Below, one piece after another: positions 15,535-18,931 of a stretch of 18,931 nt of DNA. A program made the translations under genes and the position numbers. Source of the stretch: Ruminococcaceae bacterium UBA1767 (lineage in GTDB: Bacteria > Bacillota > Clostridia > Oscillospirales > Acutalibacteraceae); assembly GCA_002315505.1 (NCBI GenBank), contig DCGX01000031.1, forward strand, positions 1 through 18,931. The letters are read 5' to 3'. Numbering within the stretch: the first letter of the stretch is position 1; each line of letters begins with the position of its first letter. The notes under the pieces are model-generated. The model was not told the origin of the DNA and made no database searches. It saw nothing but the letters and a program-made list of their open reading frames with translations.

Positions 15535-17628
15535 TTAATACCAAATCCAGCCGAAGAGAAGGATTACGATGAGCCACTGACCGAAGGAGTAGTTTACATT
15601 TACGTTTGATGTATCTGTAACTACGTTACCGTACTGGTCTGTAACCGTACAGGTAATTGTTGCATTACCCTTGCCGGAAGCGTAAACATTTCCGTTTTCG
15701 TCAACAGTTGCAACTGATGTATCAGATGATTTGTATTCAACGGTATATTTCACGTCATCATCGGCAGCAATTGTCGGTTTCAGAGTTGTTGATTGTTTGT
15801 AATTCAATGTAATATCGTCAATCTGAACTGACTTCACTGACGGTTTTACAATCGGTGTGTATATTGCATTGATTGTTGTGCCGCCGTTTGTGAGTGAATA
15901 GCTCTCCCACACACCTGTGTAGCCGTCTTTTTCGGGAACAGGCGGAAGTGAAATTGACTTCTGTCCCTCGTTGTACTGTATTTCTTTGTACAGTTTTCCG
16001 TCAACCATAAGCTTTGCTATATACTTGTTGATTTCAAACTTCGCAACAAGATTTACATTTTCTTTCGCAACGAATGAGTATGTTGCCTCACTGCTTACGA
16101 GCGTTTCCCCATTGTACCAACCGGCAAACATATTTCCGTCATTTGGCGTTGCACTGATGGTTACATAGTCACCGCTTGTGACTACCATTGATTCTGATAC
16201 AGTGCCATTACCCTCTGCAGATATGTTAATAGCAACATCCGAAATATCGCCTGCTTGCTCTGTCGGTTCTATAACATTACCATTGTCAAGCTCAAGAGTA
16301 TAATCCTCAAGTACAAAATCGGAACCTTCAATTTCACCTGTCATTGTTTTTCCGTCTTCAATATCAACATCAAAGAAGTTTATTCTTTCTATTTCGCCTA
16401 TATCAGAATCTATTGTCGCAACAGTATAGTCCATTGTGCCTTCATCGTTGCCTATGAGCTTAATTTCATAGTCTCCGTCTGACGGAAGCCAGAAAGATTT
16501 TGAATCTCCGTCAACATCCATCACAACGGAATTTTCATTCTCTGCTATTTTCTCATCAATAACATTATCAACTATTCTGCCTACAAGCTCACCTGTTGCA
16601 TTATCATAAACCTCAACATCAACAGGGCAGTTAATGGTATTTTTATATCCTTTTCTTTTCTTGGTAAGCTGAGAATAAGTAAGAGTATTCATGTAAGCGG
16701 CATAAGTTTCCATTAAATGTGAATTTTCAAAATCACTTCTGACAACCTGATGCTGTATGAAAAATGTCGTGAATTTCTGTTTCAACGTAAAATTCAAATA
16801 CAAAGAACCAACCATTTTTGCATAATTCGACCAATCTTCTCCTCCGGCAACAAAAGGACAAAGTGCTTTAAAATAATCAAAAAGAGTTGTTTGAGATACC
16901 AAATCTTTTTTAGAATAATACTCCTTTAAATTTCCAACAGAACTTGTCATACTGTCCACGATTTTATAGACAGTCGATTCACCTGAACTATACGGCTTAT
17001 ACACTGTAGTGTTTCCGTGCAAAGCCATATAATTCTGAACATTTTTCAGATACTTATTGTATGTAGATGAATATTCATTTGTCTTACTCGGAAGTGTATA
17101 TGTTGTTCCGTATCTTGAAAAACCCCAGTCTCTTGGAAGAACTTTTGTTACAAAATCTTCGGGATTAACAATATTGTATATCGAACTGTGTTTCTGTAGA
17201 CGGGCATTTGATTTCACCGTATTAGGTGTTGCGAATGTATATGTATAAATATTATTTTTTGAAATGCCAAAACTTGAATCATTATCAATCAGTTTTGCCG
17301 CCAAAAGATTTGCGGTTGCAGCGCCTCTGCTATGACCTGTCATCAGCAAAACAACACTACTCCTGTCAATTCCGTTGTCGGTTAAATATTCGTCCAGCTT
17401 GCTGTATACAAAATCTCTCGCATCTGCAAAACCAAGATGAACATTTCCTTTTTCAGAATTACCTGCGTAATTGGTTTTTCTTTCAGTACCGTTTGGGTCA
17501 AAATTTGAGAACCACTGGTCTTTATACGAACCGATGCACCCGACAAAAACGAGTTTTTTATTCACTCCGTTTACGTTTATTGTTTTATTGGCTATAAAGT
17601 AATTTACCTCATCTCTGCCGGCACTCAT
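15535..17628 (-). CDS. Class 3 lipase with InlB-like and Ig-like modules (C-terminal part of a split gene)
   Basis: From the only available ATG (17628) this is 697 aa. An alpha/beta-hydrolase of the lipase class 3 type comes first. Its nucleophile elbow is TGHSRGA (S100), the acid is likely D158 in NPEDFV, and the histidine is likely H304 in NSHLMETY. A beta-rich linker (about 330-460) follows, then a divergent InlB B-repeat (about 466-532), a second small repeat (533-592), and a BIG2-type Ig-like domain (about 598-680). The hydrophobic tail QWLIVILLFGWIWY ends the protein. The ATG has no RBS at useful spacing, no signal peptide follows, and lipase-like coding continues in frame for 64 codons upstream to a TGA at 17821. 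The start is therefore probably not native. Likely substrates are esters or lipids, but specificity is unknown. Confidence 0.82.
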   Translation of the reverse strand: MSAGRDEVNYFIANKTINVNGVNKKLVFVGCIGSYKDQWFSNFDPNGTERKTNYAGNSEKGNVHLGFADARDFVYSKLDEYLTDNGIDRSSVVLLMTGHSRGAATANLLAAKLIDNDSSFGISKNNIYTYTFATPNTVKSNARLQKHSSIYNIVNPEDFVTKVLPRDWGFSRYGTTYTLPSKTNEYSSTYNKYLKNVQNYMALHGNTTVYKPYSSGESTVYKIVDSMTSSVGNLKEYYSKKDLVSQTTLFDYFKALCPFVAGGEDWSNYAKMVGSLYLNFTLKQKFTTFFIQHQVVRSDFENSHLMETYAAYMNTLTYSQLTKKRKGYKNTINCPVDVEVYDNATGELVGRIVDNVIDEKIAENENSVVMDVDGDSKSFWLPSDGDYEIKLIGNDEGTMDYTVATIDSDIGEIERINFFDVDIEDGKTMTGEIEGSDFVLEDYTLELDNGNVIEPTEQAGDISDVAINISAEGNGTVSESMVVTSGDYVTISATPNDGNMFAGWYNGETLVSSEATYSFVAKENVNLVAKFEINKYIAKLMVDGKLYKEIQYNEGQKSISLPPVPEKDGYTGVWESYSLTNGGTTINAIYTPIVKPSVKSVQIDDITLNYKQSTTLKPTIAADDDVKYTVEYKSSDTSVATVDENGNVYASGKGNATITCTVTDQYGNVVTDTSNVNVNYSFGQWLIVILLFGWIWY

Positions 17629-17820
17629 GTTATTATCTGGTGAAGAATACCCTTCCTCTTTCAGATAATAATTTATCTCATCACTATTATAACAGTAACC
17701 AAGTAAGTCAAAGTTTGCACAATATTGAGCAATAAGATGATTATATCCGCAATACGCATTATCAATAAAGCAGTTCGGACTTAAATTCGGGATTGAAAGT
17801 AAATCTTTTTCGCTGACTTT
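17629..17820 (-). pseudogene. Open-frame segment joining the lipase to the upstream propeller, stranded by a TGA
   Basis: Sixty-four sense codons between the TGA (17821-17823) and ATG 17628, all in the lipase frame and with no ATG, GTG or TTG. The translation (KVSEKDLLSIPNLS..., then NHLIAQYCANFD and DEINYYLKEEGY) looks like the N-terminal helices of a class 3 lipase. It would be untranslated in a two-gene model. That is the main argument that the propeller and lipase parts form one gene with a premature stop or a readthrough codon. Confidence 0.65.
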
Positions 17821-18931
17821 TCATATGACATCTGTGCAGTTTTTGATATTTGAATTCCATACCGCTTTGTTCACCAAAGAATTGTATTTGCTTAATGCGC
17901 CGGATTCGTATACAGTGTAAATATCATCATCAATAAAAATAATATTTTCCGCACCGGGAAGATTTTTATAATATGTAAATTCATCTTTATTGGGATTAAT
18001 ATTCTTCTTGTTTAATTTAACTGTTGCGGTGGAAATATATGCACTGAAGCTAACATCTGCCGTTTGTGACAGATACATTTTGTATGTACTGTCGTTCATC
18101 TTTCTGAATGTGACGCCCTGAATATTATCCACACCATCCGGAAGTCCGATATGGTAATCGGAATTGTTAATTTTTGCTTTAAGGTTATCCCATTCATCTA
18201 ATGACGAATTGCCGCTTAATTTAAATCCAAGAACAACACTGTCATTGTTTTTTGACGCAGGTGTATCCCAAGCATCCGGCAATATTCCAAGTTTTTCAGC
18301 AAGTTCAACTGACAATGATACGCCGGGCAAAAGTAGTGAAACAAGCATTCCTTGAGGATATTTAGTGTAAAAATTACCTGCCCAAAGCATTCCGTTCGAA
18401 ACATCAACATATGCAGCATTAGTTTCTCCCAACTCAGCCATATTCGCTGTACCTGCAACTACAAGGTCTTTAGTTGTGCCGGGTTCAACATCAAGCTCAC
18501 TTAACGGAACATAAGCCACTCCTCTGTATCGAGTTATATATAAATTGTTATTCGAGATACCGATGCCACCCGCATGAGGCTTCCAGTCAACTTCTTTTCC
18601 GTCCTTTATCTCTTTCAAATTAAACTGTGCAACAAAATCACCTTTGTCTTTATCCAGTGCAAAAATAACGCTTGCTTTTTCTTCACTTTTATCGTATGAA
18701 GAAATAAGAATCCAGTTTTTATCGGCATAATACGCCATGCCTTGCGGTATCATATTTTCACCCTGACCCGGAATACACAAATCGGGATTGCCATTTGTTC
18801 CGTCAAGAGGTATTCCCTTGCCTGATAAATATCCCTTCATATATTCTTTGTTTTTCGACTGATGGTCAGTTACCACATGCTCTTTTGAAAAATTTAAAGA
18901 TGATGAGATTGTAGATTTTGGATTAAATTTA
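17821..18931 (-). CDS. Beta-propeller-like N-terminal part of the split lipase protein, 5' end beyond window
   Basis: The frame is open from the right edge to the TGA at 17821-17823, 369 sense codons. A GTG at 18876 could be taken as a start, but in-frame coding continues upstream of it (KFNPKSTISSSLNFSKEH), so the true start and any signal peptide are off the window. Short repeating beta-strand blocks such as PQGMAYYADKNWILISSY, HAGGIGISNNNLYITRY, NAAYVDVSNGMLWAGNFY, NIQGVTFRKM and ENIIFIDDDIYTVYES suggest a beta-propeller of the SMP-30/YncE-like sort. I cannot assign a precise family or a ligand. The stop is in the same frame as the lipase segment downstream, which argues for one interrupted polypeptide. 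Confidence 0.7.
   Translation of the reverse strand, partial: KFNPKSTISSSLNFSKEHVVTDHQSKNKEYMKGYLSGKGIPLDGTNGNPDLCIPGQGENMIPQGMAYYADKNWILISSYDKSEEKASVIFALDKDKGDFVAQFNLKEIKDGKEVDWKPHAGGIGISNNNLYITRYRGVAYVPLSELDVEPGTTKDLVVAGTANMAELGETNAAYVDVSNGMLWAGNFYTKYPQGMLVSLLLPGVSLSVELAEKLGILPDAWDTPASKNNDSVVLGFKLSGNSSLDEWDNLKAKINNSDYHIGLPDGVDNIQGVTFRKMNDSTYKMYLSQTADVSFSAYISTATVKLNKKNINPNKDEFTYYKNLPGAENIIFIDDDIYTVYESGALSKYNSLVNKAVWNSNIKNCTDVI

Noticed and set aside
13844..15540. TATTAAACT (13844-13852) and its inverse (15532-15540) as terminal inverted repeats of an insertion sequence
   Set aside because: Only 9 AT-rich bases. The left copy lies between the promoter and the RBS, and the right one overlaps the lipase stop codon; chance is the simpler explanation.
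17821..17823. TGA as selenocysteine in the propeller-lipase frame
   Set aside because: No cysteine-type redox motif around it and no clear hairpin at the required distance downstream. It also lies at a domain boundary, where a stop by mutation is more likely.
18125..18133. TTATCCACA, a perfect DnaA box
   Set aside because: A single copy inside the propeller coding frame, with no cluster of boxes and no AT-rich unwinding element. A chance match, not an origin.

Overview
The window looks like an origin-proximal piece of a low-GC Firmicutes chromosome. It is most likely from a Clostridia gut commensal of the Ruminococcus/Oscillospiraceae type. This rests on the AT-rich coding sequence, the mnmE-mnmG-rsmG-noc-soj-spo0J gene order next to serS, two perfect parS sites, and a large secreted protein with InlB-like and Ig-like modules. 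The taxonomic placement is inference.

From about 13.7 kb down to position 1, everything is transcribed on the minus strand in a tightly packed series. A consensus promoter (13671-13699) starts a small lipoprotein gene, which is coupled to mreB, mreC, mreD, a class B PBP2 (mrdA) and a minD-like gene. These make the cell-elongation and division-site block. With gaps of only 9-15 bases the series runs on into mnmE, mnmG and rsmG, which modify tRNA and 16S rRNA. It then reaches noc, soj (parA), spo0J (parB) and a truncated serS. noc and soj each have a plausible promoter of their own. One parS site lies just upstream of the soj promoter and a second is embedded in frame inside mnmG, so the ParA/ParB proteins sit beside their own loading sites.

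At 13.9-15.5 kb a single gene runs on the opposite strand. It encodes a long IS1595/ISXO2-like DDE transposase with a strong promoter, a good RBS and a shared bidirectional terminator. I could not find inverted terminal repeats. Its N- and C-terminal ends carry a similar short motif.

From 15.5 kb to the right edge the minus strand holds one continuous reading frame broken by a single in-frame TGA at 17821-17823. Upstream of the TGA is a beta-propeller-like region that runs off the window. Downstream is a class 3 lipase domain followed by a linker, an InlB-like B repeat, a BIG2-type Ig-like domain and a hydrophobic C-terminal tail. I read this as one large secreted or surface-attached protein interrupted by a stop codon (mutation, sequence error or readthrough). 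As two separate genes it makes less sense.

No tRNA, rRNA, CRISPR array, riboswitch or replication-origin cluster was seen. There is no gene-free stretch longer than 300 bases.
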